64,000 nt of DNA from an uncultured Alphaproteobacteria bacterium (lineage in GTDB: Bacteria; Pseudomonadota; Alphaproteobacteria; RF32; CAG-239), in assembly GCA_944393685.1 (NCBI GenBank), contig CALYAW010000004.1, forward strand, positions 1-64,000, read 5' to 3'. The position numbers were made by a program, and so were the translations under genes. Below are positions 1 to 8,388 of this stretch, piece by piece (positions within the stretch are counted from its first letter, which is position 1; each line of letters starts with the position of its first letter). The notes beneath the pieces were generated by a model. The model saw only the letters and a program-made list of their open reading frames with translations. It made no database searches and was not told where the DNA came from.

Positions 1-40
1 GTCTGTATTGAAATTGTTCTAATTTCAATAGTTGAAAGAC
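1..40. repeat. Inverted repeat at window start
   Basis: ATTGAAATT (7-15) and AATTTCAAT (21-29) form a perfect 9-bp inverted repeat with a 5-base loop, loosely extended by GTCT (1-4) and AGAC (37-40). It lies just before a terminator. It may be the 3' end of a transcript that begins outside the window; no coding frame is visible here. Confidence 0.3.
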
Positions 41-50
41 AAATAAAAGG

Positions 51-78
51 CAGCCCCGATAATCGGGGCTGTTTTTTT
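51..78 (+). terminator. Rho-independent terminator of an upstream transcript
   Basis: CAGCCCCGAT and ATCGGGGCTG form a nearly loopless GC-rich hairpin, followed by a run of seven T. It ends a transcript entering from the left edge of the window. Confidence 0.8.
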
Positions 79-152
79 GTATGGAAGGTCTTGCAAAATA
101 AAGAAGCTATGTTAATAATGAAAACAGTTTATTTTTATGAGGATGACACATA

Positions 153-1235
153 ATGCGCTTATGTTTGATATTGCTATTTTCGGTTATGGCTTTTCCTGTT
201 ATTGCCGCGGAAACACAAGACATAGTTTCTTTGTTTAAGGGAACATCACAAGAAGGAAAAATCGACACTCCGGATGAAAAGAAAGAAGATAGCGGCATTT
301 TTTCTTTTCTGAATTTTGGCAAAATCAAAAAAGATACTCCACAAATAACCGTAGCTGACGAAAAACGTCTTTCTCCCTTTGAGCAATCTCTAAAATTAGC
401 AGACGGTGGTGATGTCAATGCTCAATTGTTGGTAGGTTATTCGTATTTATATGGTCAGAACGGAGCAAAAATAGATTATGACAAAGCCTTTGAATATTAT
501 GCCAGAGCAGCTATGCAAAATGACAGTGTCGGTCTGAATAATTTAGGTAGTTTATATTATAGCGGCGTTGGGGTCAATCGTAACACAGCCAAAGCAGCGA
601 TTTTGTTTAAAAAAGCGGCAGAGTTGGGAAACGCAGAGGCTGCAGTGAATTTGGCATTTATTCTAATTAGCGGTAATGGTGTTGAAAAAAATCCAACCGA
701 GGCAATGAATTTGTTTGAGAAGGCATCCTCCTCAGGAAATGTTCCCGCTCAGTTTATGTATGGTTATGCCCAATATACAGGTAAACTCAGAGCTCAGAAC
801 TATGCATCGGCCGCTCCTCTTATAAAAAAAGCCGCCGACGCAGGTTTTGACGAGGCGCAATACGTTATAGCCATGATGTATATGAATGGTCTTGGTTTTC
901 CTCAACACTATGGAAACGCTGTAAAATATTTACGCAAAGCAGCGGAGCAAGGTAGTGTCGAATCAATGATGATTTTAGGAGACATATATGCCAAAGGAGA
1001 AAAATATCAAAAGAATGTCTATTTGGCGCATATCTTTTTTAACCTTGCATCTGTTCGCGGAGCGGCAACGGCGGCTGAAAAGCGCAGTGTTTTGGAAGAA
1101 AAGATGAAAATTGAGGAGGTAATTCAAGCGCAAACAGAAGCAGAGAATTTCCGAGAAAAACCAAGCGAGATAACATCTTATATTCGTCAAACTTATGGCG
1201 CCGGAATTCGTGCGTTTGTTGATGAGAATAAATAA
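153..1235 (+). CDS. Secreted Sel1-like repeat (TPR-type) protein
   Basis: A 360-residue protein with a Sec signal peptide (residues 1-19, cleavage near VIAA-ET), so probably periplasmic. After a charged linker, residues from about 70 to 310 carry roughly six Sel1-like repeats with the usual A-x-x-x-G-x-x-x-A-x-x-x-L-G spacing (for example GLNNLGSLYYSGVGV and AAVNLAFILISGNGV). Sel1 repeats form alpha/alpha solenoids that bind proteins, so a scaffold role at the envelope is likely, but the partner is unknown. The ATG at 153 has GAGGA upstream at 139-143. The gene stands alone between two terminators. Confidence 0.85.
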   Translation: MRLCLILLFSVMAFPVIAAETQDIVSLFKGTSQEGKIDTPDEKKEDSGIFSFLNFGKIKKDTPQITVADEKRLSPFEQSLKLADGGDVNAQLLVGYSYLYGQNGAKIDYDKAFEYYARAAMQNDSVGLNNLGSLYYSGVGVNRNTAKAAILFKKAAELGNAEAAVNLAFILISGNGVEKNPTEAMNLFEKASSSGNVPAQFMYGYAQYTGKLRAQNYASAAPLIKKAADAGFDEAQYVIAMMYMNGLGFPQHYGNAVKYLRKAAEQGSVESMMILGDIYAKGEKYQKNVYLAHIFFNLASVRGAATAAEKRSVLEEKMKIEEVIQAQTEAENFREKPSEITSYIRQTYGAGIRAFVDENK

Positions 1236-1249
1236 GATTGATGAGAGTT

Positions 1250-1283
1250 CAAAAAAAGCTCCTCTTTTGAGGAGCTTTTTTAT
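1250..1283. terminator. Bidirectional terminator between sel1 gene and accC
   Basis: AAAAAAGCTCCTC and GAGGAGCTTTTTT form an A/T-flanked palindrome between two convergent genes. It can end transcription in both directions. Confidence 0.85.
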
Positions 1284-2626
1284 TAACGCTTTCTTTCATT
1301 CATAAATTTTTCAAGCCAATGAATATTGTATTGTCCATCAATAAACTCAGCTTGAGAGATAATATCTTGCTGCAAAGGAATAGTGGTTTTGACGCCGTCA
1401 ATGACAAACTCTTCCAAAGCACGACGCAAGCGCATCAAAGCAGCATTACGAGTTTTTCCGCTGACAATAAGTTTTGCAATCATACTGTCATAGAACGGAG
1501 GAATACTGTACCCAGAATATATTTCAGAGTCAACGCGAATGCCAAGTCCTCCCGGAGCGTGCCACTCAGTAATTTTTCCCGGACAAGGAGCAAATGTTTC
1601 AGGATCTTCGGCATTGATTCTGCATTCAATAGCATGTCCGTTGAATGTGATGTCATCTTGTGTGTATCCGAGAGCCGCGCCACTGGCAATTCTGATTTGT
1701 TCGCGAACAATATCTATGCCGGTAACAGCCTCGGTAATTGGATGCTCCACCTGTAAACGGGTGTTCATTTCCATAAAATAAAAGCGCCCGTCTTCAAAAA
1801 GGAACTCAAGTGTTCCGGCATTTGTATATCCGATTTTTTCAACGGCCTTGCGGACAATTTCGCCAATTTCTTGACGCTGCTCATCGTTCAATGCGGGAGA
1901 AGGAGTTTCTTCAATAACTTTTTGGTTATTGCGTTGTATTGAGCAATCTCTCTCTCCGAGGTGAACAACGTGCCCATACTTATCAGCCAAAATCTGCATT
2001 TCGATGTGGCGTGGTTTTTGCAGATATTTTTCCATATAAACAACGTCGCTGGTAAAAGCAGCCTTAGCTTCGGCACGAGCCATGGTATAGGCTTCTTTCA
2101 TCTCTTCATCGTTAAAAGCGATTTTCATTCCTTTTCCGCCGCCGCCGGCAGTTGCTTTTACAATAACGGGATAGCCGATTTTGTGAGCCCATTCGATGGC
2201 GTGCTCGACGCTTTCCAAAGCAGGAGAGCCTGGGGTGACAGGAATTCCGGCCTCTTCTGCGGCTTTTCGAGCCGTAATTTTGTCCCCCATCAAGCGCATT
2301 TGCTCGGCACTGGGGCCAATAAAAGTAATGCCGTGTTCTTCTACCATTTCGGCAAAATCTGCATTTTCGGAAAGGAAGCCAAAGCCGGGGTGAATTGCAT
2401 CGGCTCCGCTAATGATGGCTGCTGAGATAATCGCCGACTTATTTAAATAAGAGTCGGTTGAGCGTGCCGGACCGATACAAACAGCTTCATCGGCCAAACG
2501 CACATGCATCGCGGTTGCATCTGCTTCGGAGTGAACAGCCACGGTTTTAATTCCCATTTCACGACAGGCTCGATGAATTCTCAAAGCAACTTCACCGCGG
2601 TTTGCAATTAATACTTTTTCAAACAT
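1283..2626 (-). CDS. accC: Acetyl-CoA carboxylase, biotin carboxylase subunit
   Basis: A 447-residue biotin carboxylase of standard length. It carboxylates biotin on BCCP using ATP and bicarbonate, the first step of fatty acid synthesis in the cytoplasm. The N-terminal biotin-carboxylase fold begins [17 protein letters not shown]. The ATP-grasp glycine loop GGGGKGMK lies at residues 161-168, and the metal/substrate motif [11 protein letters not shown] is near residues 285-295. It follows accB on the minus strand with a 30-base gap, so the two form an accBC operon. The active-site motifs look intact. Confidence 0.97.
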   Translation of the reverse strand: MFEKVLIANRGEVALRIHRACREMGIKTVAVHSEADATAMHVRLADEAVCIGPARSTDSYLNKSAIISAAIISGADAIHPGFGFLSENADFAEMVEEHGITFIGPSAEQMRLMGDKITARKAAEEAGIPVTPGSPALESVEHAIEWAHKIGYPVIVKATAGGGGKGMKIAFNDEEMKEAYTMARAEAKAAFTSDVVYMEKYLQKPRHIEMQILADKYGHVVHLGERDCSIQRNNQKVIEETPSPALNDEQRQEIGEIVRKAVEKIGYTNAGTLEFLFEDGRFYFMEMNTRLQVEHPITEAVTGIDIVREQIRIASGAALGYTQDDITFNGHAIECRINAEDPETFAPCPGKITEWHAPGGLGIRVDSEIYSGYSIPPFYDSMIAKLIVSGKTRNAALMRLRRALEEFVIDGVKTTIPLQQDIISQAEFIDGQYNIHWLEKFMNERKR

Positions 2627-2656
2627 GTTTTAATCCTATTTTGCTGAAAATCCGAC

Positions 2657-3148
2657 TTATTCAATAACAACCAGAGGCTGTCCGTATTCAACCGGATCTC
2701 CACTTTCAACCAAAATTTTGCTGACTGTTCCGGATTTGTGGGCTTTGACAGGATTAAAGGTCTTCATAGCTTCAATCAGGCAAACAATATCACCTTCTTT
2801 AACGCTGTCTCCTGGCTTAACATAATTTGGAGTATTGGGATCAGCAGACAAGTAAACGACACCAACCATAGGGGACTTAATAGCGTTAGGGTTATTGGAA
2901 TAGTCTTCGGCAGGAGCCGGTACTGGAGCTGGAGCAACAGCCGCCGGAGCTTGAGGCGGAAGCGGATGCGGTCCCGGCGGCGGAGGAGGAACCGGTAATG
3001 GAGCAGCAACAGTAGCAATAGCCCCTTGAACGGTACGACTTAAGGATATTCTGCATCCTTCATCCTCATACTCGATCTCGGTAAGATTATTCTTATCCAA
3101 AATCTCGGCCAGTTTGCCGATAACCTTAGTATCCAAATTGTTTGTCAT
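2657..3148 (-). CDS. accB: Biotin carboxyl carrier protein of acetyl-CoA carboxylase
   Basis: A 163-residue BCCP. The C-terminal biotinyl domain carries the EAMK motif, with K129 as the expected biotin attachment site. The central region (about residues 45-85) is a Pro/Ala-rich flexible linker with a run of five prolines, typical of BCCP swing arms. The N-terminal part (residues 1-40) should mediate assembly with AccC. It is first in the accBC operon. The aroQ gene that precedes accB in many proteobacteria is absent here. Confidence 0.95.
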   Translation of the reverse strand: MTNNLDTKVIGKLAEILDKNNLTEIEYEDEGCRISLSRTVQGAIATVAAPLPVPPPPPGPHPLPPQAPAAVAPAPVPAPAEDYSNNPNAIKSPMVGVVYLSADPNTPNYVKPGDSVKEGDIVCLIEAMKTFNPVKAHKSGTVSKILVESGDPVEYGQPLVVIE

Positions 3149-3196
3149 AAGTTTTTTCTCTCTTGTAGTTAATCTATAATTTTATTCCTGTTAAAA

Positions 3197-3225
3197 ATAT
3201 TACAAATTTCACAAAAACACAACAA
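3197..3225 (-). promoter_or_regulatory. Probable sigma-70 promoter for accBC
   Basis: On the minus strand, TTGTTG (3225-3220) and TAATAT (3202-3197) are separated by exactly 17 bases, about 50 bases upstream of the accB start. The surroundings are very AT-rich, so chance matches are likely. Confidence 0.4.
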
Positions 3226-3364
3226 AATATTAAATTTTGCATAAAAAACACACAAATTTTTATAAAAAATGGCTAATTTTTACCAAAAACACAAGTAAAG
3301 ACAATTTGTTATTGTTTCTTTTATTATGTGCGCGCGTAACAAAAAATAGATTATCTAAAAAAAG

Positions 3365-3381
3365 TGGCATGCATCTTGCAT
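3365..3381 (+). promoter_or_regulatory. Sigma-54 (-24/-12) promoter of fliK-flgD-flgE
   Basis: TGGCAT-GCATC-TTGCAT matches the RpoN consensus TGGCAC-N5-TTGCW, with the GG and GC dinucleotides 12 bases apart. Transcription should begin near 3391, leaving a leader of about 20-27 bases before fliK. The FlbD-type activator encoded at 12146-13450 is the obvious candidate regulator. Confidence 0.8.
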
Positions 3382-3417
3382 TTATACTCTCAGGTTAAAA
3401 AAATACGGATGAAGACC

Positions 3418-5148
3418 ATGAATGTAAAAGAAGTAAATAATTCGACAGCACAGTTTTTGTTGGGAAAAAATGCCGTTTCGCAGCAAGGAGGCGAGGGAAG
3501 CTTGCAAGCGCAGGTTTTTGCCAATTTGATTGTCGGAGTTGTTGCAACGCCGGAAAATTTGGTGAGTTCTGAGGCAAAAGTATTTGATTCTCGTCCATCG
3601 GCTGCGATTGATAAGGAGGCTTCTTTTAAAAATTTTGAAAAGTCTCAAGAAAAAGATGTTGCCAAAAATGCTCGTCCTGAACGCGATGTGGAAAGACCGG
3701 AAAAACGAGAAGATAAGCCTCTGAAAGAAAGCAAAAAGAAAGATAAAACTGTTCCGGATGCGGCAGCAATTGAAGATGTTAAACAGGAAAATGTTTCCTC
3801 TTCACAGACAAGAGATCGTGTGTCCATTGAAAGAGGAGGTGCTGTTGTTAAAGAGGGGGCTAATGAAGTAGCTCTCCAGCAAGAAGGAGTGCAGTCCGTA
3901 TCTCAAAATTTGAATGGGTTTTTGTCAGAATTTGCTAAGATGCCGTTTGTCGCATCTGTAAGTGGTCAAGAAGTCGTCCTGATGTCTCAAAATATGGATT
4001 TGGGCGCTCTTGCTCAGTTGCCGGATGTCAATGTGTTTGATGCTTCTTCCGGGCAGGTTTTAACCATGACGGGAGCGGATTTGGCGCTCAAAATACAACA
4101 AGCTTCCGCCAATAAAACATTATTTGCGATTAATCCTCAGGCAGTAGAGGAAAACGTAATCCTTATTCCGGCAGAGGTATCAGAAACTGTTGAAAATCGG
4201 TTTGTTGGTGCCAATATTAATGCTGAGCCTCTGGTTGCAGATAGCGAAGCAATGCCTATAATCAATGAGAAACTGGCAGAACAAGCTCGGGTTTTAGATG
4301 CTGAATTTGGCGGTCGCAAAGCAAAAGTTGAGGTGGATATAAAAGAAGACGGTGTTTCTTTTGATAATGCCGAAACTTTACTCCAAGACAAGGTGCTTGT
4401 AGATGAGGTTGTTGACGCGGCATTAAAAGGAAAGTCTAAAGGATCGGAAAGTCAAAACACTGCATCTAACTCGGTGCTAAACGCATCTTCTCTGCAGAAT
4501 GGAGTAGCTTCATCCATAAACAACCAAAATATGATTAATACAGCAACTCCGATAATGCCGGGAACAGAAGTTCAAGTTTCTGCGGAGGCGGCAAAATCTG
4601 CCTCTGTTGAAGGCGGTGTGGTACATCATTCGACAAATTCCACTATGGTTTTGAACGGAGCAGTTGCGTCACAGAGCTTAAAAGCGGAGCTTTCTGCCAA
4701 AGCCGAAGATACGACATTTAGAGATATATATAAAGGCATGAGCCGAGAAGCTGTTGAACAAGTAAAAGTAAATATTACCAAATCAGCGGTGAAGGGCGTT
4801 GACAAAATTGATATTCAGCTCAAACCCGAAGATTTGGGACATGTCCAAATAAAAATGCAAATTTCCAAAGACGGAAAATTGCAGGCGGAAATTATTGCCA
4901 GTCGTCAAGATACACTCAATATCTTGCAAAAAGAAGCTGATAGCCTGCAAAAAGCCTTTAACGAAGCCGGTTTTGATACGGATGGCGGCAGTTTCAGCTT
5001 CAGTTTTCGTGGTGAGGAGGAGCAACAACACAATGCCGAGTTAAGAAATTTCATCGGCAATGTGTTGGAGCAAGAGGCTAATGAAGAATTTGTTAGTAAT
5101 GACAACTTGAATTGGGACCCGTCTCAAGGGTTAAATATTCGAGTTTAG
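3418..5148 (+). CDS. fliK: Flagellar hook-length control protein FliK
   Basis: About 576 residues. FliK is the exported ruler that measures the hook and switches the flagellar export gate from hook to filament substrates. The long hydrophilic N-terminal and central part is Lys/Glu/Ser-rich and of low conservation. The C-terminal Flg_hook domain is clear (about residues 460-545), with the pattern KIDIQLKPEDLGHVQIKMQI followed by an amphipathic helix and GFD. A GTG at 3364 is in frame but overlaps the -24/-12 promoter, so it cannot be the start. ATG 3409 or 3418 is the start; 3418 has GGA eight bases upstream. It is the first gene of the fliK-flgD-flgE unit. Confidence 0.9.
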   Translation: MNVKEVNNSTAQFLLGKNAVSQQGGEGSLQAQVFANLIVGVVATPENLVSSEAKVFDSRPSAAIDKEASFKNFEKSQEKDVAKNARPERDVERPEKREDKPLKESKKKDKTVPDAAAIEDVKQENVSSSQTRDRVSIERGGAVVKEGANEVALQQEGVQSVSQNLNGFLSEFAKMPFVASVSGQEVVLMSQNMDLGALAQLPDVNVFDASSGQVLTMTGADLALKIQQASANKTLFAINPQAVEENVILIPAEVSETVENRFVGANINAEPLVADSEAMPIINEKLAEQARVLDAEFGGRKAKVEVDIKEDGVSFDNAETLLQDKVLVDEVVDAALKGKSKGSESQNTASNSVLNASSLQNGVASSINNQNMINTATPIMPGTEVQVSAEAAKSASVEGGVVHHSTNSTMVLNGAVASQSLKAELSAKAEDTTFRDIYKGMSREAVEQVKVNITKSAVKGVDKIDIQLKPEDLGHVQIKMQISKDGKLQAEIIASRQDTLNILQKEADSLQKAFNEAGFDTDGGSFSFSFRGEEEQQHNAELRNFIGNVLEQEANEEFVSNDNLNWDPSQGLNIRV

Positions 5149-5166
5149 ATATAGAGGAGAACTGCG

Positions 5167-5919
5167 ATGGTAGATATTAGTGCGATAACAGGTTCGGTAC
5201 AATCGAACGCAACTTCTACAAACTCCAGCAGCCAAACTTTGGCAGCGGATATGAACACTTTTTTGACCCTTTTGACAACGCAGCTCAAGTATCAGGATCC
5301 TCTTGATCCAATGGATACGGCGGAGTTTACTAACCAATTGGTTCAATACTCCAATGTTGAACAGTCAATTCAAATGAATACAAAATTAAATAATCTGCTG
5401 TCCTTGGGAATTGCCAATTTGGGTGCTCAAGCTGTTTCTTACATTGGTAAGACGGCACAAGTGCTGGGAGATGTTATGCCCTTGCAAGATGGAAAAGCCA
5501 AAGCAACATATACGCTGAACAAGGATGTTCAATCCGTTTCAATTTTGGTTAAAGATATGAACGGAAAAGTCGTATATACCGCCAACGGAGAAGGAACCAC
5601 GGCGGGGACACATGAGTTTACTTGGGACGGCAAGGATTCTGATGGCAATCTTCTAGAAGATGGAGCTTATCAAATTATTGTTTCACCAAAAGTTGCCAGC
5701 GGCGAAACTGCGGCAACGGTAACGACCACTGTTTTTGGTAAAGTGACCGGTGTAGCTAACGATGATAACGGAGTTTATATCGGCTTAGGTAATGCGGTAA
5801 CAGCCGGATTAGGCGATATTGTTACCATGCGTGATGATAACTATTTTAATGATAAAAATACAGGCGGCGGCAATTCATCGGATGAAGAAAAGCCATCTGA
5901 TGAAACTGCTCAAGCATAA
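5167..5919 (+). CDS. flgD: Flagellar hook capping protein FlgD
   Basis: A 250-residue hook cap protein that guides assembly of FlgE monomers at the tip of the growing hook. The N-terminal conserved segment FLTLLTTQLKYQDPLDPMDTAEF (split: FLTLLTTQLKYQ, DPLDPMDT, AEF) is diagnostic. The FlgD Ig-like fold contains GTHEFTWDGKDSDG and LEDGAYQI. The C-terminal tail is Asp/Gly/Ser-rich. It starts 18 bases after fliK with GAGGA upstream, and is cotranscribed with fliK and flgE. Confidence 0.95.
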   Translation: MVDISAITGSVQSNATSTNSSSQTLAADMNTFLTLLTTQLKYQDPLDPMDTAEFTNQLVQYSNVEQSIQMNTKLNNLLSLGIANLGAQAVSYIGKTAQVLGDVMPLQDGKAKATYTLNKDVQSVSILVKDMNGKVVYTANGEGTTAGTHEFTWDGKDSDGNLLEDGAYQIIVSPKVASGETAATVTTTVFGKVTGVANDDNGVYIGLGNAVTAGLGDIVTMRDDNYFNDKNTGGGNSSDEEKPSDETAQA

Positions 5920-5945
5920 TTATTAAAAGTTTTAGGAGAAAAGAA

Positions 5946-8171
5946 ATGAGTCTATTTGGTGCAATGCAATCGGGTATTTCGGGTTTGGCTTCCCAGTCTA
6001 CTTCCATGGGTGCTATTTCCGATAATATCTCCAATGTAAACACGATTGGTTATAAAAGTAATAATACCGCCTTTAAAACATTGGTAACGGCGCAAACTTC
6101 AACAAACTACTATTCACCCGGCGGCGTACAGCCGGTTGCAAAGCAGACGATTAATGCACAGGGACTTTTGGCTGGAAATTCATCGTCAACAGCTTTAGCA
6201 ATTAGCGGCAGCGGCTTTTTCGTCGTAAATTCTTCCGCCAACCCAGGAGGAAATGATGTTTGGGCATACACGCGTGCTGGTGACTTTGATGTAGATGACA
6301 GCGGCTATTTAAAAAATTCGGCTGGTTACTATATTCAAGGTTGGTCTTTGCTTCCATGGGATGGCAACGAAGCCGCTACCGTAGTTAATATCAATGGTAT
6401 TAATTACATGAAGGCTTATTATGACAGTACCGGTAAAACAGTTTATATTAATGATAACATTGTTGATTCACGCAATCTACAACCGGTCAATTTATCAACT
6501 ATCGGGGGTTCTGCAACGCCGACACAACAGATTAAATATGGTGCCAACCTTCCATCTGGCGATCCGATTTTTGATCCAAGCAATGAAACCGCCGGTGGCC
6601 GTCATTCGGTTAGTGCTTTGATTTATGATAGTCTTGGCAATGCCAGCAACCTTAATTTAACCTATACCAAGACCAGTTCCAACAGTTGGGGAATGTCCAC
6701 TTCTATCCCGAGTGGAGCGGCAACGGTTACCTTAACAGGAAATCGTGAAAATGCAGCTGATTCGGCAAAGGACGTATACTATGCCGCAGGACAATTGGAA
6801 TTTACATCAATTCCGTCTAATGGCTCAACTATCAGCATTACCGATAAACAAACAGGTCAGACATTTACATTTGAGTTTTTAAGAACCAAGGGTGCCGCTG
6901 CGCAGCTTGGAAATATTGGGGTTGACATTTCAACAGGTGTTGTTTCTGTCGGAGACTTTACCGCTAAATTTTTGGAATCAATTCAAGCTAATATGCCGGG
7001 AGCCAATCGTTTCAGTGATGCAAACGGTACGATTAGTATAGTGCAATCAGTTGGAGGCGGAGCTTTAGAAATAGATTGTAGCAAGACGCTTGCTTGTTTG
7101 CAGTCAGCGGTTAATCCAAATGAATCCGGAGTTGCTACAGGACAATTTACAATTCAAGCAATTGATGATGAGCTTAAGAATACGGCAACTATCAGCTTTA
7201 CATCCAATACCAGTGCCAACTATTTGAACAAAACATTTTCTGTCGGAGGCGTTACTTTTACCATTACGCAAAGTGGAACGGCAGCCAACGAAATTGCACT
7301 CGATAAAGCAACGGTTAATGGTGAGTTCAGTGCGGTCAAGTTAGCGGAAGTTATAGCAAATAAGATTCGCGGTCAGATTAGTGAGCCGGAACGTGTAACC
7401 GCCAGTGGCAGTTCGATAGAGTTTGTACCATCTTCAACAGGTCCGGATATGAAAATCGATTTCACCGGTTTTGGAGGAATTGCAGCCGGTACGGGTCGTA
7501 ACGGAGATGCCAGCAAATTTGTTGATTTAACGCAGAACGCAGTAACTTTGAAAAATTCTTTCAAAGTAAATAATACCGAAGTAGAAGCAGGCTCAATGGT
7601 TCCTGGAATTAAATTTAATGCAGATGGCACGCCCAAATACACCTACGTGGGAGAAATGGAAATCGAGTGGGCCAATGGAGCTCAAAATATGAACGGAGAC
7701 TATGGTCAAGGAACACCGATTTCTCTTATTCAAGGAAATTCTGGCACGAATGATGGATTGACAAGTTTGTCAGGAAACTTCACCACCAACTATATCAAGC
7801 AAGACGGAGCAACGTTTGGAAGTTTTGCCGGTGTTAGTGTTAATGAGCAAGGCGTTGTAACCGCTTTGTATGATAACGGACAAACTCGCCCGATAGCGAT
7901 TCTTCCTTTGGCAACATTCTCCAATCCAAACGGCATGAAAGCACTAAGTGGTAATGTTTGGATTGAGACAGATTATTCTGGTCAGGCTTTGCTCAAAATG
8001 GCCAGCAGCGACGGAGCAGGGGAAATCAGTGCAAATGCTCTTGAGCAATCGAATGTTGATTTAGCAACGGAATTCTCCAATATGATTATTACACAAAGGG
8101 CATATTCGGCGGCGACAAAAATCATTACAACGGCTGACGAAATGTTGGATGAACTTACCAGAATGACCTAG
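5946..8171 (+). CDS. flgE: Flagellar hook protein FlgE (large form)
   Basis: A 741-residue structural protein of the hook. The N-terminal rod/hook D0 helix is clear (SGISGLASQSTSMGAISDNI, then SNVNTIGYKS). The C-terminal D0 helix ends NVDLATEFSNMIITQRAYSA and then TADEMLDELTRMT. The middle is expanded to about 600 residues of Ser/Thr/Gly-rich beta structure. This is much longer than enteric FlgE (about 400) and longer than the roughly 590 residues of Caulobacter. The added surface domains would lie on the outside of the hook. A strong terminator follows. Confidence 0.95.
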   Translation: MSLFGAMQSGISGLASQSTSMGAISDNISNVNTIGYKSNNTAFKTLVTAQTSTNYYSPGGVQPVAKQTINAQGLLAGNSSSTALAISGSGFFVVNSSANPGGNDVWAYTRAGDFDVDDSGYLKNSAGYYIQGWSLLPWDGNEAATVVNINGINYMKAYYDSTGKTVYINDNIVDSRNLQPVNLSTIGGSATPTQQIKYGANLPSGDPIFDPSNETAGGRHSVSALIYDSLGNASNLNLTYTKTSSNSWGMSTSIPSGAATVTLTGNRENAADSAKDVYYAAGQLEFTSIPSNGSTISITDKQTGQTFTFEFLRTKGAAAQLGNIGVDISTGVVSVGDFTAKFLESIQANMPGANRFSDANGTISIVQSVGGGALEIDCSKTLACLQSAVNPNESGVATGQFTIQAIDDELKNTATISFTSNTSANYLNKTFSVGGVTFTITQSGTAANEIALDKATVNGEFSAVKLAEVIANKIRGQISEPERVTASGSSIEFVPSSTGPDMKIDFTGFGGIAAGTGRNGDASKFVDLTQNAVTLKNSFKVNNTEVEAGSMVPGIKFNADGTPKYTYVGEMEIEWANGAQNMNGDYGQGTPISLIQGNSGTNDGLTSLSGNFTTNYIKQDGATFGSFAGVSVNEQGVVTALYDNGQTRPIAILPLATFSNPNGMKALSGNVWIETDYSGQALLKMASSDGAGEISANALEQSNVDLATEFSNMIITQRAYSAATKIITTADEMLDELTRMT

Positions 8172-8206
8172 TTCTAAAACCTAGAAACAGATACCTCCTG
8201 AAACTA

Positions 8207-8242
8207 AAAAAATCCCCGATCAAGAAAGGTCGGGGATTTTAA
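8207..8242 (+). terminator. Terminator after flgE
   Basis: AATCCCCGA (8211-8219) and TCGGGGATT (8230-8238) form a 9-bp stem followed by T residues. It separates the fliK-flgD-flgE unit from the fliF unit. Confidence 0.8.
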
Positions 8243-8329
8243 TGTATTTGTTGTGGCTGTGAATATCTCAAATAATTAATTCACTAAAGCTAAAAAGTAA
8301 GCTAAAACGTAAATAAATGGGGAAATATA

Positions 8330-8346
8330 TGGCTGCCATTTGGCAG
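8330..8346 (+). promoter_or_regulatory. Probable sigma-54 promoter of the fliF operon
   Basis: TGGCTG-CCATT-TGGCAG has GG and GC 12 bases apart, as RpoN requires. The -12 element is TGGCA rather than TTGCA. The predicted start is near 8356, about 33 bases before the fliF GTG. A TATAAT at 8362-8367 has no good -35 partner. Confidence 0.6.
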
Positions 8347-8388
8347 ATATAATTCTATTTGTATAATACGCTGTGATTGGGGAATCAG

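Noticed and set aside
3364..3417. GTG-initiated 5' extension of fliK
   Set aside because: It overlaps the -24/-12 promoter, and transcription would start downstream of it.
8362..8367. TATAAT as a sigma-70 promoter of fliF
   Set aside because: No -35 at proper spacing; the -24/-12 element fits better with a flagellar operon.
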